A stretch of DNA of 38,815 nucleotides from Planctomycetia bacterium (GTDB lineage: Bacteria > Planctomycetota > Planctomycetia > Gemmatales > Gemmataceae). Position numbers and translations under genes: made by a program. The stretch is taken from contig RGDT01000003.1 in the NCBI GenBank assembly GCA_009918525.1, positions 1 through 38,815 on the forward strand, given 5' to 3'. Position 1 is the first letter of the stretch; each line of letters starts with the position of its first letter. Shown here piece after piece: positions 8,596-17,957 of the stretch. Under the pieces are notes generated by a model. The model made no database searches and had not been told where the DNA came from. It saw nothing but the letters and a program-made list of their open reading frames with translations.

Positions 8596-8853
8596 TCAAC
8601 GGCGCGACGTGGCGATTACTTCAATCTCGTTAACCACACGATCCACTCCTTCGATCCGGGCGACGGCCGCTTGCGCCATTTGCTTGAGGTAGTAGCTCGG
8701 TAAATACCCACGCAGCGTCAAAACACCCTCACGAAATTCGCAAGAGACATTTTTGAGAGCCAGATATGAATTGGATCGGAGACGATTTTCCGCTCCCTCA
8801 ACGACCCCCGGCATTGAGGCCGTCCGGAGAGAGAGGTGGTCCTGTACACCCAT
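8596..8853 (-). CDS. BON-domain protein
   Basis: An 85-residue protein starting at ATG 8853, chosen because AGGAGG lies at ideal spacing upstream; the longer open frame to 8958 lacks such a site. The second half matches a BON domain: LKNVSCEFREGVLTLRGYLP, then a helix, then IEGVDRVVNEIEV near the C-terminus. BON domains bind phospholipid or act in periplasmic and stress proteins such as OsmY. No signal peptide or membrane segment is visible, so this one is probably cytoplasmic or peripherally attached. A single BON domain is the common layout in small planctomycete proteins. Confidence 0.82.
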   Translation of the reverse strand: MGVQDHLSLRTASMPGVVEGAENRLRSNSYLALKNVSCEFREGVLTLRGYLPSYYLKQMAQAAVARIEGVDRVVNEIEVIATSRR

Positions 8854-9028
8854 GAAATCCTCCTGGGGGACACAACCGGCTCGGGTGTAGATGCGACCAG
8901 TTACGCATCTGTCCTGAATGTCAACGATCACCCTAGAGAGACAATTCACTATTGTCAATTATTTTGCTTTGACAAATTTCCGTTCCTCATTGCGTTCGTA
9001 GGTTTTTTTACCACACGTCTAGGGTGAT

Positions 9029-9898
9029 TCAGGACGGAAGTTTGCTCAACGCCCGTATTATTGCGCTGTTGTCGAGTTCGCCCAGCCCCATCTCCTCGGC
9101 AAACTCTAATAGGCGTCGATGTGTTTCGGTCAATGCTAAACGAACCCCCTTCGCACCTGCCGCCTGGAGCATCAAGCGTACATCCTTGAGATGCTGCGAC
9201 AACTTCGCTTGAGGCGAAAAATCTCCTTCGATCATTTTCCGGCCTTTGGTGTCCATCTGCCGGGAATATGCCGCACTGCCCTGCAAAACCTGCAGTGCTG
9301 AGGCAAGGTCGAGTTCCAGAGTTTGGGCCAGTAGCAATCCTTCGGCCAACGCAGCACGATTGAGCCCGAGAACCAGATTGCTGACGAGTTTCATCCGCGC
9401 CGCACTACCACACCCCCCGACATGAAAGACATTTTTCCCCAGAATCGGCCAAAGGTCATCGCATAGCTCGAACGCGCTGCGGTCGCCTCCGACAATGACA
9501 GTGGCTTCGCCTCGTCGCGTTTGTTCGCTCGATCCTGAAATCGGTGCATCGAGATAAAACGCGCTCTGTTCACGTAATCGGCTCTCCCAGCGGATGCTGT
9601 CTTCGGGGTTGCCGGTCGTCGTGTCGATCACCACCTGTCCCGGTTTAACGGCTTCTTGAAATCCGCGAAGAACTTCTTCCACCACCTCACTGGAATACAG
9701 ACTCACGATCACTCTCTCGCAGTCTACCAGCGGATTGTCGCTCCACAGAGCCCCACGGTGGATGAAAGAATCGGCCTTGTCGCGGGTGCGATTCCAGACA
9801 TGTGTAACATACCCCCGCTCTAACAGTCTTTCCGTAATAGCCGTGCCCATCAATCCCAAGCCGATAACCCCAATTTGCCGTTTTCTTTCATTTTCCAC
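9029..9898 (-). CDS. NAD(P)-dependent beta-hydroxyacid dehydrogenase (HIBADH/GarR family)
   Basis: A 289-residue two-domain dehydrogenase. The Rossmann dinucleotide site GVIGLGLMG is at residues 10-18, and NRTRDKA follows the second strand, consistent with NADP preference. DAPISGSSEQ is the substrate-binding loop. MKLVSNLVLG carries the catalytic lysine of this family within the NAD-binding helix of the C-terminal domain. The start is GTG 9898, with GCGAGG about 8 bases upstream. Relatives reduce or oxidise 3-hydroxyisobutyrate, tartronate semialdehyde or succinic semialdehyde (glyoxylate reductase type). The precise substrate cannot be told from sequence. It stands alone between the BON gene and a divergent promoter region. 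Confidence 0.88.
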   Translation of the reverse strand: MENERKRQIGVIGLGLMGTAITERLLERGYVTHVWNRTRDKADSFIHRGALWSDNPLVDCERVIVSLYSSEVVEEVLRGFQEAVKPGQVVIDTTTGNPEDSIRWESRLREQSAFYLDAPISGSSEQTRRGEATVIVGGDRSAFELCDDLWPILGKNVFHVGGCGSAARMKLVSNLVLGLNRAALAEGLLLAQTLELDLASALQVLQGSAAYSRQMDTKGRKMIEGDFSPQAKLSQHLKDVRLMLQAAGAKGVRLALTETHRRLLEFAEEMGLGELDNSAIIRALSKLPS

Positions 9899-10005
9899 GT
9901 AAAACCTCGCTTTCGACTAGAACCGGCTCCGTGCCTCGTGACGGTCCTCTGGGTTGTCATACAGACGGATAACGACGGAAATTTTCCAAATTCGGGCTGA
10001 TTCAC

Positions 10006-10035
10006 TTAACACATCTGCTGAGGGCATGGTAACAT
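10006..10035 (+). promoter_or_regulatory. Candidate promoter for the DUF1592/DUF1552 operon
   Basis: TTAACA (10006-10011) and TAACAT (10030-10035) are separated by 18 bases, 35 bases upstream of the chosen start codon. The -35 box matches consensus well; the -10 box is only moderate. Confidence 0.3.
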
Positions 10036-10069
10036 GGGAACAATCTGCCCCGATTCGAGGAACGCATTC

Positions 10070-13000
10070 ATGCGAGAGCCGCTTTTCTCCCACCGGGTGA
10101 GATTTTTTCTATTCGCTGTCGTTGTTCTTTCTTGCAGTGCGGATAGACTGCGAGCGGCGAATCCTTTCACCGATAAAGTTGTCCCTTTCCTGAATGCCTA
10201 CTGCGTACGGTGTCATGATGCCATAAAGAAAAGCGGCGAGCTCAACTTGACCCGACTTCAAACGGCATCGATCCTCGAAGAGTTTAGGCAATGGGAGCAT
10301 GTGGTCACCTTCGTAAAAAAAGGTGAAATGCCGCCCTCATCGGCGAAGCAACCTACGGCCGCCGCACGTGCCGAACTGGTCGAGACGCTCGAAAAAGTAA
10401 TGCAAACCGAAGCCCGAAAATTGGACGGCGACCCTGGTGTTGTCCCGCCGCGTCGGCTCAGTAATTCCGAATACGACAACACCATCCGCGACCTGATCGG
10501 CTACGACATCCAACCGGCCAAGGAATTTCCGGTCGATCCGGCTTCGGGCGAAGGATTTAACAATACAGGCGAAGCGCTAATTGTGTCGCCGAGTCTTTTC
10601 AAGAAGTATCTTGCTGCCGCCGAACATGTCGCGGAACATGCGGTATTGACCACTCAAGGACTGCGATTCGCCCCGCACTCGGTAGTGACATTTGCCGACC
10701 GCCAAAAGTTTTACGAACAGGCGATCATCCGCTTTTATGACTCTCATGCGGTCAATCATGAAAAACTATTCGCCTCGCTTTGGCGATACAAGCACCGTCC
10801 CGCTGAGCAGAAGTCAAGCAGCGTAGAACAATGGGCTGAACGGTCGGGACATAGTGCTAAATATGCTCGAATGCTCTGGGACGCTCTCGAAACAGATAAA
10901 GCCGACCAATTCTATCTCTCTTGGCTTCGCTCGCGCTGGAACTCGTTGCCCAAGCCGGCAGATAGCGGCCCCGCAACCAGCGAACCGATCAACGCTATTC
11001 GCGGATTGGTCGCCGACCTACAACGCCTTAGCCTGGAGTTATGCCCGACGGAAACGCCCGCGATTGTCGCCAACGCAGGAAATGGTCCGATTGAACACCT
11101 CGACCGTCGTCGCCGCACGGCAAGTACGCGCGACACATTCGACCGAAGTGCGATGAACCGTCGAACCCTGACCCTGGACTATCGGACGGTGACCGAAAAG
11201 CCCACTTTCAAAATGATGCTCGACCTCGCGGGAATCAGCACAACCAAAGCCGAAGGCTATGCCATCGTGAAGGCAGAGTTCACCACCAAAGGCGCAACCA
11301 ACGACGGTAAGAAAAAATGGTCGCTACGCGAGGTACTAACCCAAACCAATCCCGACCTAGCTGCCAAGCTTCAGTTCGGCAAAAACACCACCCTAGCCAA
11401 GAGCGAACCCATTGACAAAGATTCCTTTGTGATCACGGCTCCTGGGAAAATAGAGTTGGACATTCCCGTCGAATTTTTTGGGTTGAAGGGGAAAGGAGCG
11501 CTCACGCTGCAAGCGGATTGCCGTCTTGATCCGAACGCTGGTGGGTTGGCCGTCATTCGGTTGAGCGATGAAAGTAATCAGAGACCTGGATTGCCGATGA
11601 TCGGCTCGGCCCACCCTCTAGCAACGAAGTATGAGGAATCGGCCAAGGCATTTTGTCGTTTGTTCCCGAATCGGTTTTACTATGTCGATTCCACTCGCGG
11701 CCTTTCTGCCGGGTTCCATTTGATCGAAGGCTTTTTTCGCGACGATCAGCCTTTATGCCGATGGGTGTTGAGTAACGAGGAAAATCACGAACTCAACCGA
11801 TTGTGGGATGAAATGTACTTCACTACGGGCATCTGGGAAAAAATGCTGCGTGGTTTTGTTTTCTTCGAGCGGTCGGAACGCAATTTCATGAAGCATGCCG
11901 ACTTCGACCCGTTCAAAGAAGAAGATCCTGAACTGATCAAGGACGAAACTCTCGCCCGCTTGTATGAGGTTTATCTCAGGCGCTCTCGAGTCACTCTAAC
12001 CGGCCCCGAATTGGCGAAGCATCCTATATCCGTGTTTTTTAACGACATTCGCCGCGGACTCAAAGACCATGCCGCGAACCTAAAGCGGGTCGAATCGGTT
12101 TACCGTGATGATTTGCTCGCGTTGGCTCCAAAAGTGTATCGTCGTCCCCTGACGGTAGCCGAAAAAGAAAGGCTGGAAAAATTCTATACAGACGTGAGTC
12201 GCGATCCGAGTCAGGGGATCGAGTTAGCCGTGCGGTCGTCGGTGACGCGATTGCTCGTTTCGCCGCACTTCACCATGCGTTTCGCCCCGACACCGCCCGG
12301 AGAAGGCATTGCTCGGCTGTCCGACCTGGAGGTCGCGTCGCGGTTGAGCTATTTCATCTGGGCCGGCCCGCCTGATGAAGAATTGCTTCGAGTTGCTCGG
12401 GAAAATCGTCTGAGCGATGCGGCTACACTCCGCTCTCAGGTCCTTCGGATGACGCGCGACCCTAAGGTCAGCCGCTTCGCTCAGGAATTTTTCGGCCAAT
12501 GGCTCGGCTATCGCGATTTTCCCTTCCAAGAATCCGTGAATCGCACGGCGTTTCCCGCCTTCGACGAACCGCTCAAACAAGCCATGTTCGAGGAACCGAC
12601 TCGCCTGATCGCCCACCTGATCCATGAAGATCGGCCCATCACCCAGGTACTCAACGGCGATAGCACGTTCGTCAACCGCAAGCTGGCAATGCACTACGGC
12701 CTACCCTACACCGGCGATGCTGATGAATGGCGCATGGTAGGTGGACTGCGCGAAAAGGGACGCGGAGGCATTTTAGGAATGTCCGTCTTCCTTACTCGTC
12801 ATTCCCAGCCTCAGCGAACCAGCCCCGTCAAACGTGGATTCTGGGTTGTCCACAAGGTTCTGGGTGAACACATTCCACCCCCGCCTCCTGACGTGGCCGT
12901 ACTTCCCGCCAAAGAGACAGACACTAAAGGCAAAACGATTCGCGAGTTACTGAAATTGCATGTTGAAGACGTCAAGTGTGCTCGCTGTCATCAACGCTTC

Positions 13001-13396
13001 GATCCGGTAGGTCTTGCTATGGAAGGCTTTGACCCCATCGGCCGTAGACGTCTCAAAGATTTAGCAGGCAGAACGGTCGATGATTTGGTATTGTTGCCTG
13101 ATGGAAGCGAAGCTCGCGGCGTACCGGCCTTTGCCGACTACCTGGTGAAACATCGTAAGGAGGATTTCTTGCGAACGCTTTGCCAGAAATTTCTAGGCTA
13201 CGCCCTAGGACGGTCCCTACAACTGTCCGATCAACCACTACTGGAGCGAATGCTGGCGGAACTGAAGGTCAACGATGATCGACTAGGCACATTATTCGTC
13301 CTCGTAGCCAGCAGTTCGCAATTCCGCAACCAACGCTGTAAAGATTTTACACCGTCGAAGTTCAAGGCCGATTTATCTTCTGAGGGGAAACGATGA
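10070..13396 (+). CDS. DUF1587/1595/1592/1588/1585 planctomycete cytochrome-type protein
   Basis: A 1108-residue exported protein. ATG 10070 is chosen because GAGGAA precedes it and a signal peptide follows at once (basic start, hydrophobic FFLFAVVVLSC, cleavage near residue 30); an upstream ATG at 10034 would bury that signal. Order of parts: CVRCH haem motif (45-49); DUF1587 near PPRRLSNSEYDNTIRDLIGY; a long variable middle; DUF1595 near YRRPLTVAEKERLEKFY; DUF1592 near LEVASRLSYFIW; DUF1588 with a second CARCH motif (C970, C973, H974) inside VKCARCHQRFDPVGLAMEG; and DUF1585 at the end. It overlaps the next gene by ATGA. The family is planctomycete- and verrucomicrobia-typical. A role in surface electron transfer or glycopolymer metabolism is suggested but unproven. 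Confidence 0.92.
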   Translation: MREPLFSHRVRFFLFAVVVLSCSADRLRAANPFTDKVVPFLNAYCVRCHDAIKKSGELNLTRLQTASILEEFRQWEHVVTFVKKGEMPPSSAKQPTAAARAELVETLEKVMQTEARKLDGDPGVVPPRRLSNSEYDNTIRDLIGYDIQPAKEFPVDPASGEGFNNTGEALIVSPSLFKKYLAAAEHVAEHAVLTTQGLRFAPHSVVTFADRQKFYEQAIIRFYDSHAVNHEKLFASLWRYKHRPAEQKSSSVEQWAERSGHSAKYARMLWDALETDKADQFYLSWLRSRWNSLPKPADSGPATSEPINAIRGLVADLQRLSLELCPTETPAIVANAGNGPIEHLDRRRRTASTRDTFDRSAMNRRTLTLDYRTVTEKPTFKMMLDLAGISTTKAEGYAIVKAEFTTKGATNDGKKKWSLREVLTQTNPDLAAKLQFGKNTTLAKSEPIDKDSFVITAPGKIELDIPVEFFGLKGKGALTLQADCRLDPNAGGLAVIRLSDESNQRPGLPMIGSAHPLATKYEESAKAFCRLFPNRFYYVDSTRGLSAGFHLIEGFFRDDQPLCRWVLSNEENHELNRLWDEMYFTTGIWEKMLRGFVFFERSERNFMKHADFDPFKEEDPELIKDETLARLYEVYLRRSRVTLTGPELAKHPISVFFNDIRRGLKDHAANLKRVESVYRDDLLALAPKVYRRPLTVAEKERLEKFYTDVSRDPSQGIELAVRSSVTRLLVSPHFTMRFAPTPPGEGIARLSDLEVASRLSYFIWAGPPDEELLRVARENRLSDAATLRSQVLRMTRDPKVSRFAQEFFGQWLGYRDFPFQESVNRTAFPAFDEPLKQAMFEEPTRLIAHLIHEDRPITQVLNGDSTFVNRKLAMHYGLPYTGDADEWRMVGGLREKGRGGILGMSVFLTRHSQPQRTSPVKRGFWVVHKVLGEHIPPPPPDVAVLPAKETDTKGKTIRELLKLHVEDVKCARCHQRFDPVGLAMEGFDPIGRRRLKDLAGRTVDDLVLLPDGSEARGVPAFADYLVKHRKEDFLRTLCQKFLGYALGRSLQLSDQPLLERMLAELKVNDDRLGTLFVLVASSSQFRNQRCKDFTPSKFKADLSSEGKR

Positions 13397-14673
13397 CCAC
13401 TGATATCTCACGTCGTTTGTTGCTGAAAGGTCTCGGCGTGACGGTTGCGTTGCCGTGGCTTGAGTCCTTCAAGGCAATGGCCGGCACGGCCGCTGACGTC
13501 AAAAAGGCACCGCAACGGTTCGCTTGCATGTTCATCGGCGACGGGATTTCGCCGCCGCACTGGTGGGCGAAGGGTAAAGGTTCCGACATGGAGTTAGGAT
13601 CCAGCCTGGAACCGATCGCGCCGTTTCGCGATAAAATCAACGTCATCAACGGCCTGTTTAATCGAGAGGGCGACGGCGGGCATGCTCGCTGCACCGGCAA
13701 TATTTTATCGGGTGCATCGCTGCGGCGTGGTCGGTTGATTCAGGGTGGTGTCAGCATGGATCAAATGCTGGCGAAACATTACGAGGAACAGACCGCCCTG
13801 CCCAGTTTGGTCCTGGGATGCGAGCAACCCGTCAGTGGTTTCCACGAAAGCCAATACTCGATGGTCTATGCTTCGCACATTTCCTGGCGTTCACCCGACT
13901 CACCCATCCCGATTGAATTGTATCCATCCTTGGCTTTTGATAGCCTTTTCGGTTCCAAGGCCGGCAAACTTCAAGGAAGTATCCTCGACGACGTATTACA
14001 GCAGGCCAACGACCTGCGCGGTAAGGTAAGCGGTTCGGATCGACTAAAGTTGGAAGAATATTTCTCTTCCGTGCGTGAGACGGAACAACGAGTTCAACGT
14101 CTCAATCGGATGGCCAAAGAAGATACTCCGGCCGTGCCTCTGAGCCAACGACCGGCGACGGGCCAACCGAAAGACTTCCGAACCTATGCGCGGTTAATGT
14201 GCGACATCATCGCCTTGGCATTCCAGACCGACCGCACCCGCATCGCGACGCTCTTGTTGTCTCGCGATCTATCTGGGCAAGTCTACCCCTTCCTCGGTAT
14301 TCGCGACGACCACCACAGCTACTCGCACGACAACACCGGTAAGGCCTATCAGGCTATCGTGAAATGTCACGTCGAACAGTATACCTACCTCATCGAAAAA
14401 CTAGCCAAAATGCCGGAAGGTGATCGCACGGTTCTAGATAATTCGTGCATCATGTTCGTCTCCGAGCACTGGAACGCACACAACGGTCAACAAGTCCCGT
14501 TGTTGCTGGCCGGATCACTAGGCGGCACCCTGGAGACGGGTCGAAACCTGGACTACCTCAAGGCAGGTAACGACCGTCGCAAACTATGCAGCCTCTATTT
14601 GAGCCTGATGGATCGGATGGGCCTCAAACTACCCGCGTTCGGTGACTCCAAGGAACGATTGGCGGGACTATGA
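13393..14673 (+). CDS. DUF1552 Tat-exported protein
   Basis: A 426-residue protein translationally coupled to the preceding gene (ATGA at 13393-13396). The N-terminus has a twin-arginine signal: SRRLLLKG at residues 6-13, then a hydrophobic stretch. The body matches DUF1552, with NVINGLFNREGDGGHARCTG, ARLMCDIIALAFQTDRTRIAT and RDDHHSYSHDN visible. These features resemble the alkaline-phosphatase-like DUF1501 superfamily. The pairing of a DUF1592-type protein with a DUF1552 protein is the standard arrangement. The two are probably exported and act together outside the cytoplasm. The substrate is unknown. Confidence 0.92.
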   Translation: MTTDISRRLLLKGLGVTVALPWLESFKAMAGTAADVKKAPQRFACMFIGDGISPPHWWAKGKGSDMELGSSLEPIAPFRDKINVINGLFNREGDGGHARCTGNILSGASLRRGRLIQGGVSMDQMLAKHYEEQTALPSLVLGCEQPVSGFHESQYSMVYASHISWRSPDSPIPIELYPSLAFDSLFGSKAGKLQGSILDDVLQQANDLRGKVSGSDRLKLEEYFSSVRETEQRVQRLNRMAKEDTPAVPLSQRPATGQPKDFRTYARLMCDIIALAFQTDRTRIATLLLSRDLSGQVYPFLGIRDDHHSYSHDNTGKAYQAIVKCHVEQYTYLIEKLAKMPEGDRTVLDNSCIMFVSEHWNAHNGQQVPLLLAGSLGGTLETGRNLDYLKAGNDRRKLCSLYLSLMDRMGLKLPAFGDSKERLAGL

Positions 14674-14680
14674 CCCAGTC

Positions 14681-14724
14681 GCTTCGGCGTATCGGAAACC
14701 ATATACCTGATACGCCGGGCGAAG
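14681..14724 (+). terminator. Stem-loop just after the DUF1552 gene
   Basis: GGCGTATC (14686-14693) pairs perfectly with GATACGCC (14709-14716) around a 15-base loop. Outer bases CTTCG and CGAAG extend the stem with a small bulge. It begins eight bases after the DUF1552 stop codon. There is no T-run, so it may be a Rho-dependent end or an mRNA 3' stabiliser. Confidence 0.4.
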
Positions 14725-14804
14725 TTCCATCCAGCCAGCGATCGAACGAAAGAATTCGAAACGATTTTCCTTGCCGTTAAGTACAAATAATCTAAATTCG
14801 TAAG

Positions 14805-14828
14805 TCACTGGTCGGCGATGACCAGTGA
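14805..14828. repeat. Perfect 9-bp inverted repeat upstream of a small gene
   Basis: TCACTGGTC (14805-14813) and GACCAGTGA (14820-14828) flank the 6-base loop GGCGAT. The sequence TTCTCT follows. It lies 69 bases before the start codon at 14897. It could be a terminator for the upstream operon or an operator or leader hairpin for the small gene. Confidence 0.45.
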
Positions 14829-14896
14829 TTCTCTACAAATGTACTGAGGGCCGGTATGTATCTGGCCGATTTCATCGGAAAGTGAAAGGGATGTGT

Positions 14897-15076
14897 ATGC
14901 AAAGTGGCGATGTTTCGGAACTGGACATAATCGAGGAATTGCGCCTTCGCCGCTGGGCCAGAGAGAACTACGTCCCCGCCGAACTTCGCACGTCTGACTG
15001 GCACTCGATAGTTCTCGACGAAATGGTGCGTAAAGACCGCGAGTTGAACGACGCTCAGACCGTAACTTCTGCTTAA
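14897..15076 (+). CDS. 59-residue conserved-looking protein of unknown function
   Basis: ATG 14897 (MQSGDVSEL) has AAAGGG at about 6 bases; ATG 14891, two codons upstream, sits directly on that site and is less likely. The protein is acidic-basic mixed and helical, containing ELRLRRWARENYVPAE and then WHSIVLDEMVRKDREL. I believe short proteins with this RRWARENYVP...WHP-IVLDEM pattern occur widely in planctomycetes, but I cannot name a family. No membrane segment, signal or cysteine pair is visible beyond the first codons. An inverted repeat lies upstream and the MFS gene follows after 82 bases. Confidence 0.62.
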   Translation: MQSGDVSELDIIEELRLRRWARENYVPAELRTSDWHSIVLDEMVRKDRELNDAQTVTSA

Positions 15077-15158
15077 TCTTTGATCCTGAACATCGGCAAA
15101 CTGAACGGTGTTTAATAACTGCTACCTAACAGCACCTCTTCCGAGCCTGGTACTACTC

Positions 15159-16463
15159 ATGAAAAACATAAGATCAAACTGGCGCTGGTGGGTGTGCGGT
15201 TTATTGCTGTTGGCGACCATGGTCAACTACATGGATCGCCTCACGCTTAATCTCCTGGCCAAACACATCAACTCCGACTTAGGTCTGACCCCTGAAGGTT
15301 ATGCAGCCCTCGAATGGGGGTTCGCGCTTGCCTTCGCACTGGGCGCTATCTTCTTCGGTTTCCTCGTTGATCGCTTCAGTGTCTTTTGGGTCTATCCCTT
15401 GGCCGTCATCGGCTGGTCTGCAGCGGGCATACTATCCGGCTTCGCGCAATCGTTTGAGCAACTATTTGTCTGTCGCGTTTTGTTAGGATTGGCGGAGTCG
15501 GCGAACTGGCCCTGTGCGCTGCGTACAACTCAGCGGGTCTTGTCCCGAGAAGAACGATCAATGGGTAACAGTATCTTGCAATCGGGAACGGCCGTCGGCT
15601 CGATTCTACTGCCGGTGGTCCTGCAAGTTTTATTCCGAGAAGGCGAATCGGGTGCGTGGCGTGCTCCGTTCGTTATCGTTGGAGCGGCTGGAGTGTTTTG
15701 GGTCGTGTTATGGTGGGGTACCCTTCGTAAAGCCGACCTAGAGGCTCCTGCGGTCCATGAGACCAGCCTTGAACCACAACTCCCGTCTATCTCCACAAAT
15801 TTATACATTCGTCGCTTTGCAGCGTTAGTGATTTTGGTGATTACTACCAACATGACATGGCATTGCCTACGAGCTTGGGGACCCTTGTTTTTGCAACAGC
15901 GACATGATTTCACCCAAGATTCGGTTAACAAGTTTTTCATGGGCTATTATGCCTTCTCAGACGTAGGAGCTATTCTCGCCGGTGCATTAACCTTGTGGAT
16001 ATCGAAGCAATTTTTGCCGGTCCACGCTAGTCGATTGCTCGTATATTTGGGGTTCGCCCTGGTCACGTCCCTAGCGGCGTGGATCCCGTTCTTAAACGGG
16101 ACGAATCTGATTATTGTATTCCTACTCGTAGGGTTCGGTTCATTAGGAGTTTTCCCCAATTATTATTCATTTACTCAGGACTTGACCCAACGTCATCAAG
16201 GTAAACTTACGGGGACACTCAGTGCCCTCTGTTGGGTAGCTTTGGCTGGCTGGCAGTGGTCCATCGGTGAATATGTCAAGCAAACGACATCTTATACGAT
16301 GCCGTTCATTGTGTCGGGATTAGCTCCGCTGGTCGGATTTGTTGGTATTGTGGTCTTATGGGGGCCGCCGGGAGATGCTAAACCCCATATGGTCAGACCA
16401 CCTTCTCCACCCCATTCCGAGGGTGCGTTTCATCCAGCCAGTGATTTCGCCGTTCAAAAATGA
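15159..16463 (+). CDS. MFS transporter, anion:cation symporter (ExuT-like) type
   Basis: A protein of about 434 residues with twelve predicted membrane helices in two halves. The first helix ends with NYMDRLTLNLLA, the NY-[LM]-DR motif characteristic of the ACS family, which moves organic anions such as hexuronates, galactarate and phthalate. The loop between helices 2 and 3 carries FGFLVDRFS, a variant of the MFS motif A. RVLLGLAESANWP in helix 4 is also family-typical. The start at ATG 15159 is chosen because the following basic stretch and helix fit family members; a GTG at 15108 gives 17 extra residues. No clear Shine-Dalgarno supports either. It runs convergent to pyk, with only 15 bases between them. 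Confidence 0.83.
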   Translation: MKNIRSNWRWWVCGLLLLATMVNYMDRLTLNLLAKHINSDLGLTPEGYAALEWGFALAFALGAIFFGFLVDRFSVFWVYPLAVIGWSAAGILSGFAQSFEQLFVCRVLLGLAESANWPCALRTTQRVLSREERSMGNSILQSGTAVGSILLPVVLQVLFREGESGAWRAPFVIVGAAGVFWVVLWWGTLRKADLEAPAVHETSLEPQLPSISTNLYIRRFAALVILVITTNMTWHCLRAWGPLFLQQRHDFTQDSVNKFFMGYYAFSDVGAILAGALTLWISKQFLPVHASRLLVYLGFALVTSLAAWIPFLNGTNLIIVFLLVGFGSLGVFPNYYSFTQDLTQRHQGKLTGTLSALCWVALAGWQWSIGEYVKQTTSYTMPFIVSGLAPLVGFVGIVVLWGPPGDAKPHMVRPPSPPHSEGAFHPASDFAVQK

Positions 16464-16478
16464 CGACCGAACTTGATC

Positions 16479-17921
16479 TTATACCTTCACCACACTCAAC
16501 ATCGGTTGGCCTTTTCCAAAGCCGGCCAACAATAAAATATATTGCCCGGCCTCAGCTAAACCGAGCGCCATGACTTCCTGTCGTGCCGCCTGTTTGGGCA
16601 ATTCAAAATCATCGGTTTCGACCGTTCGCGGGACTGCCCCCCAATAGAGGTTCATACGTCGTGCCACCGACGGATCCCGCGTCAACACGACCATCGGAGC
16701 GGCTGGCCGTGTTGCGCTCACTACCGCCGCGGACGTTCCTTTCGTCGTCCGCACGCATACCGCCCTCGCCCGCAAATCACGCGACAATTGAGCCGTTGAT
16801 CGTGCCATCGCTTCATAGAGTGGCAACGGAATAGATGCCCTCGCGTTCTCTTCTTCAATGCTCAAACCTGCAAAGGCACCTTCCGCCCATTGATAGCCTT
16901 CCACTTGTCGGGCTACGCGGTCCATCATCTCCACCGCCTTGATCGGGTAGGCTCCCGTTGCCGTCTCCGCTGACAGCATCACCGCATCCGTACCGCTGAA
17001 TACAGCCGTCGATACGTCGGATACTTCGGCTCGCGTCGGTATGGGTTGATGGATCATCGACTCCAGCATCTGTGTTGCCACGATGACCGGCTTACATGCT
17101 CGCCGTGCTTGTCGCACGAGTTCGCGCTGCACGATTGGTACCGTTTCCGGCGGCATCTCTACGCCCAAATCACCTCTTGCTACCATTAGTCCATCAGCCA
17201 CAGCCAGAATCGCATCGAGACACTGCACCGCTTCGGGCTTTTCGATTTTCGCGATTACTGGTGTTCGCAATCCGCGTTCTTCAATCAAACGCTTGAGATC
17301 AGACACATCTTCCGGCCGACGAACAAACGACAACGCCAAAAAATCAACTCCTAAATCCAGAGCGAAAATCGCGTCCAGTCTATCCTTCTCTGTTAAAGCT
17401 GGAGAAGATACCGAGACGCCAGGCAGATTCATGCCCTTTTTGTCTTTCAAAACCCCACCATGAACCACCTTGCAACCAATCTCCGTGCCGCTTACGGACT
17501 CGACCCTCAATTCCAATAGTCCATCATCCAGCAGAATCCGATCACCGGGTTGAACATCTGCCGCCAGCGCAGCATACTGGGAGGGAATTAATCCCGGCCC
17601 ACCGATTACATCGCGTGTGGTGACCGTCACACCGTCGCCGTCGGTTAAGGTTACTGATCCCTGGTCGAATGTACCCGCGCGGATTTTTGGTCCACATAAA
17701 TCAGCCAACACAGCGATTGGTTCGCCCGCTGTTGCCGCAACGGCACGAATGGCTTGGTAGGCTTCGGCCTGTTGATCGTGCGTGCCATGCGAAAAGTTGA
17801 GACGAAAGACGTTGACCCCGGCTCGAATCAACCCGTTCAACACATCAGGCGAACGCGAGGCTGGCCCAACCGTTGCGACAATCTTGGTCCGTCTGCGAAG
17901 TAAGCGAACCGAAGGCAACAT
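16479..17921 (-). CDS. pyk: Pyruvate kinase
   Basis: Converts phosphoenolpyruvate and ADP to pyruvate and ATP. The 480-residue length is normal. Motifs in order: TKIVATVGPAS at the start, RLNFSHG, LADLCGPKIR, VIAKIEKPEAV with the active-site lysine, MVARGDLGVEMPPE with metal and nucleotide ligands, TQMLESM, and the C-terminal allosteric domain with VRTTKGTSAAVVSATRP. GGAGGTG precedes ATG 17921. The gene follows the histidine kinase/aminotransferase fusion after 36 bases on the same strand, so the two are probably cotranscribed. D-alanine transaminase chemistry makes or uses pyruvate, so the neighbourhood may be meaningful, though that is inference. Confidence 0.96.
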   Translation of the reverse strand: MLPSVRLLRRRTKIVATVGPASRSPDVLNGLIRAGVNVFRLNFSHGTHDQQAEAYQAIRAVAATAGEPIAVLADLCGPKIRAGTFDQGSVTLTDGDGVTVTTRDVIGGPGLIPSQYAALAADVQPGDRILLDDGLLELRVESVSGTEIGCKVVHGGVLKDKKGMNLPGVSVSSPALTEKDRLDAIFALDLGVDFLALSFVRRPEDVSDLKRLIEERGLRTPVIAKIEKPEAVQCLDAILAVADGLMVARGDLGVEMPPETVPIVQRELVRQARRACKPVIVATQMLESMIHQPIPTRAEVSDVSTAVFSGTDAVMLSAETATGAYPIKAVEMMDRVARQVEGYQWAEGAFAGLSIEEENARASIPLPLYEAMARSTAQLSRDLRARAVCVRTTKGTSAAVVSATRPAAPMVVLTRDPSVARRMNLYWGAVPRTVETDDFELPKQAARQEVMALGLAEAGQYILLLAGFGKGQPMLSVVKV

Positions 17922-17957
17922 CGCACACCTCCGCAGAATAGTACAAACGACCCGACA

